Shown here: positions 39,153 to 48,801 of the stretch, piece by piece
Numbering within the stretch: the stretch's first letter is position 1
Layout of the letters: each line of letters starts with the position of its first letter
From: Verminephrobacter eiseniae EF01-2
GTDB taxonomy: Bacteria > Pseudomonadota > Gammaproteobacteria > Burkholderiales > Burkholderiaceae_C
DNA: 64,000 nucleotides
Reading direction: 5' to 3'
NCBI RefSeq assembly: GCF_000015565.1
Contig: NC_008786.1
Span: forward strand, 3,894,501-3,958,500
The notes under the pieces: generated by a model
Told to the model about the DNA's origin: nothing
What the model saw: the letters and a program-made list of their open reading frames with translations, nothing else
Database searches by the model: none
Position numbers and translations under genes: made by a program

Positions 39153-40173
39153 TTTTTCTCCACAGTTCTGTCAGATTGGCATTGGACTGGATGCGTCGAC
39201 CATTTTCTATCTCGTGAATCATTTCCACGAGATTTTCCAGGACCGGACACTGAATCTGGTGGATCTTGCCGATGGCCACGACTTGCCCGATGAATGCGTC
39301 CACTTCTGTTTTTCGCTTTCTGACCGCAAGGTCGCGCCAGATACCCGAGTGGGTTTTGGCATTCGGGCGATTGAATGCCGCCATTTTTTCCACGGATTTT
39401 TTGGAAGCCTCCACCGTGCCTTTGGCTGGCGCGAAAGCATCGGGCATGAATCCATTGAAGCCCGACGGGGCAACTCCTTCCGCTTCAGCCACGGCCAGTA
39501 CTTCAGCGACCATCTTTCTCCACAGTGGCAGCAACTCTGGCCGCTCAAGACAATCTGCGATGCCATCCTGGCCCAGTGCTTGCGCGAACAGCAAAGAGCC
39601 GTAGGCAAGTTTCCCCCAAAGGAAGGCCCAAATATTGCTCGTCGCTTCGGCCCTGGGTTCGAACAGTTTCAGATCTGCCAGCAGTTGCCGGAGGCGCATC
39701 GTATCCTCGCCCTTCAATTCGCCGACGACCACGGCTGCCCGGTTGCCATACATTATTGCGCCGGCTTCGATCCAGTCGGCGCCGAAATTGATGAATGCGC
39801 CAATGGTCCGTTCGCGCCCTGCGATTTCGGCAATGGTACGCTCGCACAGGCCATTTTGGAGCGAGACGACGAAACCGTCCGGAGCGAGATATGGAAGAAG
39901 CTCCTCGCAGGCTTGCTGCGTATGGTGTGCCTTGACGCAGAGGAATATCCGGTTCCATTGACCCCGAAGCTCTTCCGGCAAGAATGAATCCGCGTGCACG
40001 GTAAAGTTGTCAATGGGACCGGAGATGCTCAAGCCCTTCTTGCGATCCCGTATGGCAGCAACATGCTGCGCATCGATGTCGACGAAAGTCACATCGAGTC
40101 CGGCCCTGCACAGGTAGGCGCCCACCGTGCCGCCAATGGCGCCAGCGCCCCATATCAATATATCTCTATTCAT
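39142..40173 (-). CDS. Ketopantoate reductase (PanE/ApbA) family protein
   Basis: A 343-residue 2-dehydropantoate reductase-like enzyme with Rossmann motif ILIWGAGAIGGTVGAYL at the N-terminus, LCVKAHHTQQA near residue 77, SLQNGL near residue 105 and catalytic-type Lys in FLWGKLAYGSLL. Many members of this family reduce other 2-keto acids, and with an SDR and a deacetylase in the operon a catabolic role is more likely than pantothenate synthesis. The operon has a decayed transporter gene immediately upstream. Confidence 0.85.
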   Translation of the reverse strand: MNRDILIWGAGAIGGTVGAYLCRAGLDVTFVDIDAQHVAAIRDRKKGLSISGPIDNFTVHADSFLPEELRGQWNRIFLCVKAHHTQQACEELLPYLAPDGFVVSLQNGLCERTIAEIAGRERTIGAFINFGADWIEAGAIMYGNRAAVVVGELKGEDTMRLRQLLADLKLFEPRAEATSNIWAFLWGKLAYGSLLFAQALGQDGIADCLERPELLPLWRKMVAEVLAVAEAEGVAPSGFNGFMPDAFAPAKGTVEASKKSVEKMAAFNRPNAKTHSGIWRDLAVRKRKTEVDAFIGQVVAIGKIHQIQCPVLENLVEMIHEIENGRRIQSNANLTELWRKNAN

Positions 40174-40189
40174 GATTGCTGTATTCAGT

Positions 40190-40681
40190 TCAGATCTTCA
40201 TGCGCAGTTTCACGCACGCCGTGCAATGAAGAGGTTCATGATGATCTGGACCGCCATGATCGCAGGCAGCCAGGGCCCGTTCAAAATGATTCTGAACACC
40301 GGGTATGAGCGCCGCGCAAATCCGATGCAGCAGGCCAGAAGAAGTGGTTTTCTGCCCATGCGCTCGGAGAGCCAGCCAAAATATGGTGTGGTAATCACCA
40401 GCACGATGGGTGCAACGGAGTTCGAGAGCAATGCCTGCTGCGGGGTGAGACCGGCGTGCCGGGTCAGAAATGTCGGCATATAAAAAATGCCTGGCGATGT
40501 CTGTTGCGAGAAAGGCGTAGACGATGACGTCGTCGTACTCCAGCGCATTCCCGACCATCGCTGCTGCGAGTTGGCGCCTTGTCCGCATCGTCGCCGTGCC
40601 TGCGCGATGGTCCGCCAGCGGATGGTCGATTTCGATATGGCCCCTGTTTTCAAGGAGCGTGCTTGGCAAGCCATGCGACAA
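40190..40681 (-). pseudogene. MHS-type MFS transporter remnant
   Basis: Pieces of a metabolite:H+ symporter family transporter in two frames. One frame carries the first helix region (RRQLAAAMVGNALEYDDVIVYAF); after a shift another carries the middle region (YMPTFLTRHAGL, LLSNSVAPIVLVITTPYFGW, ERMGRKPLLLACCIGF). Roughly 200 residues between them and the whole C-terminal half are missing. It sits upstream of the PanE-SDR-deacetylase operon and was probably its uptake transporter. Confidence 0.8.
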
Positions 40682-40690
40682 ATCATGGGT

Positions 40691-41713
40691 TCACATATGT
40701 GTAGCAGGCAGTTGGTGCCGGTAAGGCAGCCCCTCCATATCGCCCAGCACCTGAATCGCCTGTGCGCCGACCCAGTTGGCGCGTTGCAGGGCCAAGGGCC
40801 AGGCCAGACCCTCCAGGCGGGCGCTGATCAGTCCGGCGGCGAAGCCGTCACCGGCGCCCACCGTGTCGACCACTTGGGGGACGGGGCAGCCGGCGCTGTA
40901 GCCGGCTTGGCCGTCCAGCGTCCGGAAGTACGCGCCATCGGCGCCGAGCTTGAGCACCACCGCCTCGGCGCCCTGGTGCAGGTAGTAAGCGGCAATTTCT
41001 TCGGGGCTGGCAAGCCCGGTCAGTAGCCGCCCCTCGGCAATGCCGGGCAGGACCCAGCGCGCCGAGCGCGCCAGGCGGTTGATGCTGGCGCGCATATGCT
41101 GCTGCGAGGCCCACAGGCTCGGGCGCAGGTTCGGGTCGAACGACAGGCCGCGTCCGGCCGAGCGCGCCAGTTGCATGCTGTGCTCGCAATAGCCGAGGGT
41201 GGCGGGGCTGAGCGCGGCAAAGATGCCGGTCATATGCAGGTGGCGGGCCGAGAGCAGGTAGGTCTCGTCGAGTTGTGCGACCTGCATCGCGCTGGCGGCC
41301 GAGCCTTTGCGGTAGTACTCGACCTGGGGGTCTTCGCCACTGCGGCTGCGGGCCTTGAGCATGAAGCCGGTGGAGCGCGTGGGGTCGATCACGACCCGCG
41401 AGCAATCGACGCCCTCGCCGGCCACCGTGCGCTGCACGAAGCGGCCGAAGGAGTCGGCGCCGAGACGGCTGATCCAGCCGACGCGCAGGCCGAGGCGGGC
41501 CAGGCCGATCGCCACATTGGTCTCGGCGCCGGCCAGACGCTTGCTGAAATGCTGCTCTTCGGCCAGGGCGGCCGTGCTGTCGGCGACCAGCAGGGCCATT
41601 GATTCGCCGATCGTGACCACATCGAGCGGGAGTGCGGCGGTGCTGCTGCCCGTTGACGCACCTTCGCCTTCGGCTGCGGTATGAGCGCCTTCGGACGGCC
41701 GGGCGGCGCTCAT
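40691..41713 (-). CDS. kdgK: 2-keto-3-deoxygluconate kinase (PfkB family)
   Basis: A 340-residue ribokinase-family sugar kinase with GESMALLV near residue 36, GAETNVAIGLARLG near residue 62 and the catalytic/anion-hole motif VVDTVGAGDGFAAGL near residue 286. It would phosphorylate 2-keto-3-deoxygluconate to KDPG, the last step encoded here before Entner-Doudoroff cleavage. The start overlaps the uxuB-like stop (ATGA, 41710-41713). Residues 1-18 (MSAARPSEGAHTAAEGEG) precede the normal kinase start and are encoded by the 56-bp repeat shared with the ABC ATPase gene at 12266. Confidence 0.9.
   Translation of the reverse strand: MSAARPSEGAHTAAEGEGASTGSSTAALPLDVVTIGESMALLVADSTAALAEEQHFSKRLAGAETNVAIGLARLGLRVGWISRLGADSFGRFVQRTVAGEGVDCSRVVIDPTRSTGFMLKARSRSGEDPQVEYYRKGSAASAMQVAQLDETYLLSARHLHMTGIFAALSPATLGYCEHSMQLARSAGRGLSFDPNLRPSLWASQQHMRASINRLARSARWVLPGIAEGRLLTGLASPEEIAAYYLHQGAEAVVLKLGADGAYFRTLDGQAGYSAGCPVPQVVDTVGAGDGFAAGLISARLEGLAWPLALQRANWVGAQAIQVLGDMEGLPYRHQLPATHM
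41658..41713 (-). repeat. 56-bp repeat forming the kdgK 5' end (copy 2)
   Basis: Matches 12211-12266 at 52 of 56 positions, including 37 consecutive identical bases. It supplies the start codon and first 18 codons of kdgK. The other copy does the same for an ABC ATPase gene of unrelated fold. Confidence 0.9.
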
Positions 41714-43239
41714 GCCAACCCCTCCAGCGTGGGCAGTACGCCCCGGGTGCGCAGCGCGTGCAACTGTGCGGCCACCGCGTGCACGAAGGGCTGGCTGTGC
41801 TGCAGGTCGGTGCCGAACACCGGTGCCAAGCCGCTGAATGTGCGCACCCAGGCTGATGTGGCTTGGTGGACGGGGGTGGTGGCGCTATCCGACGCTGCCG
41901 CTGCGTCGGCCAGCGCATGCTGCTGCGCCAGCGCGTCAGCCTGCGGGTCGTGGATGCGGTAGGGCTGGCCCTGCTCGTCGCGGCCGCGCAGGTGGTGCAG
42001 CCAGGCGGCCACGGCCAGTGCCAGCAGTTCGATCGAGGCCCCTGCGGCCAGCCGGTCGCGCACCGTGCCGAGCAGGCGCTGGGGCAGTTTTTGCGAGCCG
42101 TCCAGCGCGATTTGCGCCGTGCGGTGCGCCAGCGCGGGGTTGGCAAAGCGCGCCAGCAGGCGTTCGCGGTAGGCGTGCAGGTCCAGGCCGGCAAGCGCGG
42201 GCAGCGTCGGCGCGATTTCTTCGGTCATCAGGCGCTCCAGGTAGCGGCGCAGGGCCGGCTGCGCGATGGCTTGGTCCACGGTCTGGAACCCGGCCATCAG
42301 CCCCAGGTAGGCCAGCGCCGAGTGGCTGGCGTTGACCATGCGCAGCTTGAGCGTCTCGAACGGCTGGGCGGCCTGCGCCAAGCGCGCCCCGCTGCGCTCC
42401 CAGGCGGGCCGGCCGGCGACGAATCGGTCTTCCAGCACCCAGTCGAGAAAACGCTCGCCGACCACCGGCCAGGCGTCCTCGACGCCCAGCGCCGCGCGCA
42501 CCAGGGCGCGGTCGTCATCGGTGGTGCGCGGCACGATGCGATCGACCATGGAACACGGGAAGCTGCAGCGCCCGGCGATCCAGTCGGCCAGCGCAGGGTC
42601 GATGCGGGCGGCGAAGTCCAGCACCAGTGCGCGCAGCAAGTGGCCGTTGGACGGCAGATTGTCCAGCGACAGCAGCGTCACCGGCGCCAGGCCCAGGCGG
42701 CGGCGTTGGCGCAGGCCGGCGACGATGAAGCCCAGGGTGCTGCAGGGCCGGTCGAGCGCGGCCAGGTCGTGCTGCACCTGTGGGTGCTGCACCTGCAGCG
42801 CGCCGCTGGCAGGGTCGTGGCAGTAGCCTTTTTCGGTGACGGTCAGGCTCAGGATGCGGGTGTCCGGGTGGGCGATCAGCGCGATCACCGCCGCCGGATC
42901 TTCGGCTGCGACCAGGCACTGGCGCAGGCAGCCTATGACCTGTAGTGCCGTGCGGGGGGTGCCGCTGTCGTCGATGTCCCGCAGCGCCAGGGTGTAGAGC
43001 CCGCCCTGGGGCGCCAGCGCGTCGCGGGTGTCGGGGCTGCGCAGCGACACGCCGGCGATGCCCCAGCGCAGGTCGCCGCTGGCGTGCAGCGCGGCTTCGT
43101 TGACGGCCGCCAGATGGGCGCGCGGGAAGGCGCCCAGGCCCAGGTGGACGATGCCGGTCTTGAGCGCGTCGCGGTCGTAGCCGGGGCGCGCCACCGAGGC
43201 CGGCAGCCGGGCCAGGGTGCAAGGTGACAGGGTTTGCAT
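41710..43239 (-). CDS. uxuB: Mannitol-dehydrogenase-family oxidoreductase, probable fructuronate reductase
   Basis: A 509-residue polyol-specific long-chain dehydrogenase. The N-terminal NAD domain has HLGLGAFPRAHLA, and the catalytic pattern K-x4-N-x2-H is present as KLRMVNASH (Lys298, Asn303, His306). Enzymes of this family interconvert D-fructuronate and D-mannonate (UxuB), mannitol and fructose, or arabinitol. UxuB is favoured by the flanking mannonate dehydratase and kdgK. The start at 43239 is 19 bp after the dehydratase stop; the stop overlaps kdgK. Confidence 0.86.
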   Translation of the reverse strand: MQTLSPCTLARLPASVARPGYDRDALKTGIVHLGLGAFPRAHLAAVNEAALHASGDLRWGIAGVSLRSPDTRDALAPQGGLYTLALRDIDDSGTPRTALQVIGCLRQCLVAAEDPAAVIALIAHPDTRILSLTVTEKGYCHDPASGALQVQHPQVQHDLAALDRPCSTLGFIVAGLRQRRRLGLAPVTLLSLDNLPSNGHLLRALVLDFAARIDPALADWIAGRCSFPCSMVDRIVPRTTDDDRALVRAALGVEDAWPVVGERFLDWVLEDRFVAGRPAWERSGARLAQAAQPFETLKLRMVNASHSALAYLGLMAGFQTVDQAIAQPALRRYLERLMTEEIAPTLPALAGLDLHAYRERLLARFANPALAHRTAQIALDGSQKLPQRLLGTVRDRLAAGASIELLALAVAAWLHHLRGRDEQGQPYRIHDPQADALAQQHALADAAAASDSATTPVHQATSAWVRTFSGLAPVFGTDLQHSQPFVHAVAAQLHALRTRGVLPTLEGLA

Positions 43240-43258
43240 GGCGGCGGTTCTGGCCAGT

Positions 43259-44470
43259 TCACCAACTCCACAGCGTGCCGTCATGCTGCTGGCGGTTGAC
43301 CGGCAGGTAGGCGCGCTGATAGGGGTATTTGGCGGCCAGCGCCTCGTCGATCTCCACGCCGTGGCCGGCGCTGTCGCCGGGGTAGAGCATGCCGCGCTCG
43401 AAGCGGTAGCTGTGCGGGAATACGGCGTCGGTCTCCTCGGTGTGGTGCATGTACTCCTGGATGCCGAAGTTCGGCACCCAGATGTCGAAGTGCAGCGCCG
43501 CGCCCATGCACACCGGCGACAGGTCGGTGGCGCCATGGCAGCCGGTGCGCACCTGGTAGAGCGCGGCCAGGTCGGCGATGCGGCGCAGGTGGGTGATGCC
43601 GCCGGCATGAACCACGGTGCTGCGGATGTAGTCGATCAGCTGGTTTTCGATCAGTTCCTTGCAGTCCCAGATGGTGTTGAAGACCTCGCCGACGGCCAGC
43701 GGTGTGGTGGTGTGCTGGCGGATCAGGCGAAACGCCTGCTGGTTCTCGGCCGGCGTGGCGTCTTCCATCCAGAACAGTTGGCAGGGTTCGAGCGCCTTGC
43801 CCAGGCGCGCGGCTTCGATCGGCGTGAGGCGGTGGTGCACGTCGTGCAGCAGGTGTGGCTCGAAACCGATCTTTTCGCGGATGCGCTCGAACAGCCGGGG
43901 CGTGTGGCGCAGGTATTTCTCGCTCGACCAGTCATGCTCGGACGGCAGGTCGGCGTCGGCAGGCTCGTAGAACAGCCTGCCCTTGCCGACGCCGTAGACC
44001 TTGTCCAGGCCCGGCACGCCGCTTTGCGCGCGAATCGCCTGGTAGCCGGCCTCGACATAGCGCAGCACCTCGTCGACCGTCTGCTCGATGTCGCTGCCGT
44101 TGGCATGGCCGTAGACCATGACGCCGGTGCGGCTCTTGCCGCCGAGCAACTGGTACAGCGGCAGGCCCGCAGCCTTGGCCTTGAGGTCCCACAGCGCCGT
44201 GTCCACGGCGGCGATGGCCGACATCGTGACCGGGCCTCGGCGCCAGTAAGCGCCCTTGTAGAGGTACTGCCAGATGTCCTCGATCTGGTGGGCGTCGCGC
44301 CCGATCAGGCAGGGGATCACATGCTCGCTCAGGTAGCTGGCGACCGACAGCTCGCGGCCGTTGAGGGTGGCGTCGCCGATTCCCGCAAGGCCCTGGTCGG
44401 TCTCGATCTTGAGGGTGACGAAGTTGCGGCCAGGGCAGCAGACGATGACGCGGGCGTTGGTGATTTTCAT
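43259..44470 (-). CDS. manD: D-mannonate dehydratase (enolase superfamily, ManD type)
   Basis: A 403-residue enolase-superfamily dehydratase, converting D-mannonate to 2-keto-3-deoxygluconate. The N-terminal capping domain starts [18 protein letters not shown]; the barrel has metal ligands in [17 protein letters not shown] and LAVGEVF, with HDVHHR also giving the acid/base His. The C-terminal ending [11 protein letters not shown] is typical of ManD (RspA-like) proteins. Some members of this family have low activity and serve L-gulonate or gluconate pathways, which fits the zinc dehydrogenase in this operon. Confidence 0.9.
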   Translation of the reverse strand: MKITNARVIVCCPGRNFVTLKIETDQGLAGIGDATLNGRELSVASYLSEHVIPCLIGRDAHQIEDIWQYLYKGAYWRRGPVTMSAIAAVDTALWDLKAKAAGLPLYQLLGGKSRTGVMVYGHANGSDIEQTVDEVLRYVEAGYQAIRAQSGVPGLDKVYGVGKGRLFYEPADADLPSEHDWSSEKYLRHTPRLFERIREKIGFEPHLLHDVHHRLTPIEAARLGKALEPCQLFWMEDATPAENQQAFRLIRQHTTTPLAVGEVFNTIWDCKELIENQLIDYIRSTVVHAGGITHLRRIADLAALYQVRTGCHGATDLSPVCMGAALHFDIWVPNFGIQEYMHHTEETDAVFPHSYRFERGMLYPGDSAGHGVEIDEALAAKYPYQRAYLPVNRQQHDGTLWSW

Positions 44471-44483
44471 GGCGCGGGCAATG

Positions 44484-44534
44484 GGCGGAACAAGGGAAAC
44501 GAAGGAAACCAAAGAGACAAGGAAACAAGGAAAC
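44484..44534. repeat. Purine-rich short repeats between ABC ATPase and manD
   Basis: Degenerate repeats of aaggaaac (plus strand) fill most of the 76-bp gap between the ATPase gene (ends 44547) and manD (starts 44470). On the coding strand this is a pyrimidine-rich leader ahead of manD. Confidence 0.6.
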
Positions 44535-44546
44535 ACGGCGCGGCAT

Positions 44547-45320
44547 TCAACCATTCCAGCCGAGGTGGCCGAGAAAATCGCGGGTGCGCTCCACCGTGGG
44601 GTGATCGAAGATCTGGCCGGGCGGCCCCTGCTCGATGATGGCGCCGGACTCGAACACCACCACCCAGTCGGCAACCCGGCGCGCAAAACCCATCTCGTGG
44701 GTCACGACGATCATGGTCATGCCCTCGTGGGCAAGCTGCTGCATGACGCCGAGGACTTCGCCCACCGTCTCGGGGTCGAGCGCGGAGGTCGGCTCGTCGA
44801 ACAGCATCACCTCGGGCTCCATGGCCAGCGCGCGCGCAATCGCCACGCGCTGCTGCTGGCCGCCCGACAGGTTGGCCGGAAAGCTGTCGGCCTTGTCGGC
44901 CAGGCCCACCTTGTCGAGCAGGCGCCGCGCGCGCTGCCGGGCCTGCTGCTGCGGCATGCCGAGCACGGTGACCGGGCCCATGGCCACGTTGTCCAGCGCC
45001 GACCGATGCGGAAATAGCTCGAAGCTCTGGAACACCATGCCCATGCGCTGGCGCACTTTGCGCATCCGGCGCTCGTCGCTCGGCAGGGGTTGGCCATCGA
45101 GCAGCACGCAACCGCCGTCTATGGTCTCCAGCGCATTGGTGCAGCGCAGCAGGGTGGACTTGCCCGAACCCGAGGGGCCGATCAGGCACATCACCTCGCC
45201 CTTGTTGACTTGCAGCGATACGCCGTCGAGTGCGACGAAGTCGCCGTAGAGCTTGCGCAGGTTGTCGTAGACCAGCACCGCCGCCTGGTCGGCATTCTTG
45301 CGTGCGCTTTGGTGGTTCAT
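44547..45320 (-). CDS. Polar amino-acid-type ABC transporter ATP-binding protein
   Basis: A 257-residue ATPase of the PAAT class. Walker A is GPSGSGKST near residue 48, Q-loop FQSFELFPH, signature [15 protein letters not shown] and Walker [15 protein letters not shown]. The start overlaps the permease stop by 4 bp. It drives the two permeases encoded upstream. PAAT transporters usually move amino acids, but the surrounding sugar-acid catabolic genes point to a hexuronate- or aldonate-like anion. Confidence 0.92.
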   Translation of the reverse strand: MNHQSARKNADQAAVLVYDNLRKLYGDFVALDGVSLQVNKGEVMCLIGPSGSGKSTLLRCTNALETIDGGCVLLDGQPLPSDERRMRKVRQRMGMVFQSFELFPHRSALDNVAMGPVTVLGMPQQQARQRARRLLDKVGLADKADSFPANLSGGQQQRVAIARALAMEPEVMLFDEPTSALDPETVGEVLGVMQQLAHEGMTMIVVTHEMGFARRVADWVVVFESGAIIEQGPPGQIFDHPTVERTRDFLGHLGWNG

Positions 45321-45976
45321 TCCTTGACTCCGTAGTGGCGATGGATCCAGTCGACCAGTTTCGCCTGGGGGTAGCCCATCAGCCAGTAGATGGCCGCCAT
45401 CGCGGTGAGCAGTTCCAGCACGCGAAAGGTCTGGGCGCGGATCTGCATGGCGCTGTAGGCCAGTTCACCGACGGCGATGACCGAGACCAGCGAGGTGTCC
45501 TTGAACAGCGCGACCCAGGTGCTGGCAATCACCGGCAGGATGCGCCGCGTCGCCTGCGGGATCACGACCTTGCGCAGCGCCTGGTGACGCGACATACCCA
45601 TGGCCAGCGCGGCCTCCAACTGCCCCTTGCGGATCGAGTTGATGCCGGCGCGGAAGGTCTCGGCGTTGTAGGCCGAGATGTTCAGCACCAGCGCCACCAA
45701 GGCGGTCGCCAGCGGCGACATTTGCAGGCCGGTGGCCATGGGCATCACGTAGAACGCCCAGTAGATCACCAGGATCAGCGGCAGGTTGCGGAAGAACTCG
45801 ACGAAACACAGCGACATCCGCTGCAGCAGCCGGTTCGCCGACAGGCGCATCAGCGCCAGCACGATGCCGCCGGGAACGGCCAGCAGCATGGTCAGCACGG
45901 TCAGGGCGATGGTCAGCGCAGCGCCTTCGAGCAGGGCCTGCCGGTGTGTCCAGATCACGGACCAGTCGAATGTCAT
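45317..45976 (-). CDS. PAAT-type ABC transporter permease
   Basis: A 219-residue HisMQ-type permease with about five hydrophobic helices and the EAA-loop motif [21 protein letters not shown] near residue 120. ATG at 45976 ([18 protein letters not shown]) gives the standard N-terminus. It pairs with the second permease (46026-46691), 49 bp upstream, and with the ATPase. Confidence 0.92.
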   Translation of the reverse strand: MTFDWSVIWTHRQALLEGAALTIALTVLTMLLAVPGGIVLALMRLSANRLLQRMSLCFVEFFRNLPLILVIYWAFYVMPMATGLQMSPLATALVALVLNISAYNAETFRAGINSIRKGQLEAALAMGMSRHQALRKVVIPQATRRILPVIASTWVALFKDTSLVSVIAVGELAYSAMQIRAQTFRVLELLTAMAAIYWLMGYPQAKLVDWIHRHYGVKE

Positions 45977-46025
45977 GCTCTGCCTCCTCTCATCTCGGCT
46001 CGGCTCATCTGTGCTCAGCGCGGCC

Positions 46026-46691
46026 TCAGGAGCGGCCCAGATGCGCCAGGCGCTGGTACAACCGGTCGACGCCACGGGTGACCGGAAACAGGATCAGGAA
46101 ATACGCCAGCATCACGGCACTGGACACCTCCACCGGGCGGTAGCTCTGGCCGGCCACGGTCTCCGCCTTGTGCATCAGTTCCGGCACCGCGATCACGGAG
46201 GCGATGGCCGTGTCCTTGATCGCCATCGTCAGGATCGAGCCAAAGGCCGGCAACATGCGGATCGTGGCCTGCGGCAGCAGCACCTTGCGCAAGATCTGCG
46301 CGCGCGACATGCCCAGCGCCAATGCGGCCCGGGTCTGGCCCGGCCGGATGGACTCGATGCCGGCGCGGATCACCTCGGCGGCATAGGCGGCGATATGCAG
46401 CGTCAGCGCCACCAGCGCCGCCCAGAACGGCGCAAAGTTCAGGCCCACGAGAATCGGAAAAGCAAAGTAAATCCACACCAGCACCACCAGCACCGGGATG
46501 GCGCGCATGCTGTCGATGTAGAACACCAGCAGCGGCCGCAGCCACCGCGGGCCGTAGAGCCTGAGCAGCGTGATCACCAGGCCGGCCAGGATGCTGCTGA
46601 CCGCGCTGATCACACTGAGCACGACCGTGACGCCCAGGCCCGTCGCAAAAAAGCGCCAGTTCTCGGCAATGGGAGAAAAATCCAGGTCCAT
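46026..46691 (-). CDS. PAAT-type ABC transporter permease
   Basis: A 221-residue HisMQ-type permease with MDLDFSPIAENWRFFATGL at its start and the coupling motif AALALGMSRAQILRKVLLPQA. It forms the heterodimeric channel with the neighbouring permease. It lies 40 bp downstream of the zinc dehydrogenase gene. Confidence 0.92.
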   Translation of the reverse strand: MDLDFSPIAENWRFFATGLGVTVVLSVISAVSSILAGLVITLLRLYGPRWLRPLLVFYIDSMRAIPVLVVLVWIYFAFPILVGLNFAPFWAALVALTLHIAAYAAEVIRAGIESIRPGQTRAALALGMSRAQILRKVLLPQATIRMLPAFGSILTMAIKDTAIASVIAVPELMHKAETVAGQSYRPVEVSSAVMLAYFLILFPVTRGVDRLYQRLAHLGRS

Positions 46692-46731
46692 GGTGGGCCG
46701 CCAGCGTGAGGGATTGACAAAACGGCCGCGT

Positions 46732-47769
46732 TCAGAACGTGACCATGACCTTCATGGCCTGGTGCCGGTCGGCCGCCAGCGCAAAGGCTTCGTGCACCCG
46801 CTCCACCGGCAGCGCCTGCGTCAGCAATGGCGCGACATCGAGCAGGCCGCGGCTGAGGTAATCCACCGCCCAGGCGTACTCGTCGACAAAGCGGAAACTG
46901 CCGATGTAGTGCAGGCTCTTGACCATGATCTGGTTGAATGGGCAGCCCTCGCTGCTGCCGCCGAGCGAGCCTACCTGCACCACGGTGCCGCACGGGCGTG
47001 TCGCGCGGATGCAGTTGGCCAATGCGGCATGGCTGCCCGAGACCTCGAAACAGACATCGACCTGGCCCCGGCCCTGGGTCAGCGCCTGCAACGCGGCAGC
47101 GTCGCGGCTCAGGTTGATGCTCATCGTCGCCCCCACCCGGGCGCAGACAGCCAGGGGCTGGTCGACGATATCGGCCGCGATCAGCGCGCTGGCACCGGCC
47201 AGGCGCGCGGCCATCAGCACCAGAGCGCCGATCGGGCCGGCCCCGACCACCATCACGCTCTTGCCCAGCAACGAGCCGGCTTGCCTGACCGCGTGCAGCG
47301 CCACCGCCAGCGGCTCGCCAAAAGCCGCGACCTCGTAGGAGAGCGCGTCGGGCACGGCAATGCACTGCGCGGCATCGAGCACCACCTGCTCGCGCATCGC
47401 ACCCTGCATATGCGGCCATTTGCTGGCGCTGCCGAAGAAGTGGACGTTTTCGCAATGGTTGGCCGCGCCGGCGCGGCAGAAACGGCAGACACCGCAACTG
47501 CGCGATGGATTGAGCGCCACCCGCTGGCCCGGTTGCAGGCCCTGCACCTGCGCGCCCAGTTCCAGCACCTGGCCGGAAGCCTCGTGCCCCGGGGTCAGCG
47601 GCGCGCGGATGACAAAGTCGCCGACCCGGCCATGCTGGTAGTAGTGCAGGTCGGAGCCGCAGATACCGACCGCCTTGACCCCCACGCGCACCTGGTGCGC
47701 GGCCAACGGCTCGGCAGGCCGGTCGGCGATGCGCAGATCGCGCGCGCCATGGATTTCGCAGTTGCGCAT
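46732..47769 (-). CDS. Zinc-dependent alcohol dehydrogenase, L-idonate/L-gulonate 5-dehydrogenase type
   Basis: A 345-residue medium-chain dehydrogenase. Catalytic zinc ligands lie in VGICGSDLHYY and TPGHEASG; the structural zinc site C-x2-C-x2-C-x7-C is SCGVCRFCRAGAANHC. The NAD motif is VVGAGPIGALVLMAA. The closest families are IdnD/RspB-like enzymes that oxidise the 5-hydroxyl of L-idonate or L-gulonate. With manD and uxuB downstream, L-gulonate to D-fructuronate is the most economical reading. Confidence 0.85.
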   Translation of the reverse strand: MRNCEIHGARDLRIADRPAEPLAAHQVRVGVKAVGICGSDLHYYQHGRVGDFVIRAPLTPGHEASGQVLELGAQVQGLQPGQRVALNPSRSCGVCRFCRAGAANHCENVHFFGSASKWPHMQGAMREQVVLDAAQCIAVPDALSYEVAAFGEPLAVALHAVRQAGSLLGKSVMVVGAGPIGALVLMAARLAGASALIAADIVDQPLAVCARVGATMSINLSRDAAALQALTQGRGQVDVCFEVSGSHAALANCIRATRPCGTVVQVGSLGGSSEGCPFNQIMVKSLHYIGSFRFVDEYAWAVDYLSRGLLDVAPLLTQALPVERVHEAFALAADRHQAMKVMVTF

Positions 47770-47782
47770 GCTGTGCTCCGGG

Positions 47783-48727
47783 TCACTTCAGGTTTTGCGT
47801 GGCGCGGCGCTCTTCGTCCGTCAGGGCCGGTTGCATGCGCCGGGCCACGGCGCGCAGCCACTCCAGGTAGGCCGGCTGCTCCTTGGCCACCCCCATGCCG
47901 GTGTCGATCTGGAAGATCTTGCTGTCCTGGCAATCGTTTTCCTTGGGGAAGACGGCCAGGCCCTTGAGTTTTTTGCTGATGCTGGGCCAGAGCATGCGGT
48001 TGATCGGGGCCATGTCCGAGCGGCCCGCCAGCACCTCCTCGATCGGCGCCACCGAGCCCGAATTGGCCACGCCGCGCAACTTCGCCTTGGCAAAGTGCTG
48101 GCGCACCAGGGGCTCTTCACCCGCGCCCGAGAAATAGGCGATGGTGAGCTCGGGCCGGTTGAAGTCCTCCAGGGTTTGCACGCCGGTGAAGCGCGGGTTG
48201 TCGGCACGGCCGAACAGGCACACGCCGGTGTTCGAGAAGATGACGAAATCGATGACCTTGGCGCGCGCGGCGGTCTCGTTCAGGGGGCCGATCATGATGT
48301 CCATCTGGTTGGCCACCAGCGCCGGCACCTTGGTCTCGTGGCTCACGACGACGGGCTGAATCTGCACGCCCAGCAGTCGGGCGAATTCCTTGCCCAGGGT
48401 CCAGGACGGCCCCGACCACGGCTCGCCTGCGCCGCTGGTGTTTTGCGCCAGCCAGGGCGGGTTGTTGACCACGCCCACGCGCAGCACGCCGGCCTTGCGG
48501 ATCGCGTCGACGCGGGCACTGACGCCAGGCGCCGGCGGGGTCTGGGCCAAGGCAGAAATGCCGCCGCCGAGCAAAGCGGCCGCCAGCGCGCCCAGACCCA
48601 CGAGACCCACGGCCCTGCCCGCGCGGCGGGCAACGGCGGCACGGGCAGGCAGTGCGGCGCTGGCACGGCCCAAGCTGTTCGATGGGTCTGATCGGCCCCA
48701 TCGGGGCAAGGTTTTTTTCACGTTCAT
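47783..48727 (-). CDS. PAAT-type ABC transporter substrate-binding protein
   Basis: A 314-residue SBP_bac_3-type binding protein. The N-terminus is unusually long: about 35 polar and basic residues precede the hydrophobic signal segment (VGLVGLGALAAALLGGGISALA). The mature domain has VLRVGVVNNPPWLAQNT and MIGPLNETAARAKVIDF. ATG at 48727 follows aggagat; an ATG at 48742 contains that site and is less likely. The regulator gene lies 74 bp upstream and the dehydrogenase 13 bp downstream, so it is part of the sugar-acid operon. Confidence 0.88.
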   Translation of the reverse strand: MNVKKTLPRWGRSDPSNSLGRASAALPARAAVARRAGRAVGLVGLGALAAALLGGGISALAQTPPAPGVSARVDAIRKAGVLRVGVVNNPPWLAQNTSGAGEPWSGPSWTLGKEFARLLGVQIQPVVVSHETKVPALVANQMDIMIGPLNETAARAKVIDFVIFSNTGVCLFGRADNPRFTGVQTLEDFNRPELTIAYFSGAGEEPLVRQHFAKAKLRGVANSGSVAPIEEVLAGRSDMAPINRMLWPSISKKLKGLAVFPKENDCQDSKIFQIDTGMGVAKEQPAYLEWLRAVARRMQPALTDEERRATQNLK

Positions 48728-48801
48728 ATCTCCTGGTGACATTTATTGCAGAGGTTTCGGATGCGCTGCCTGCGCCGCTTGAGTGCCGGTTGGACGCCCG
48801 T

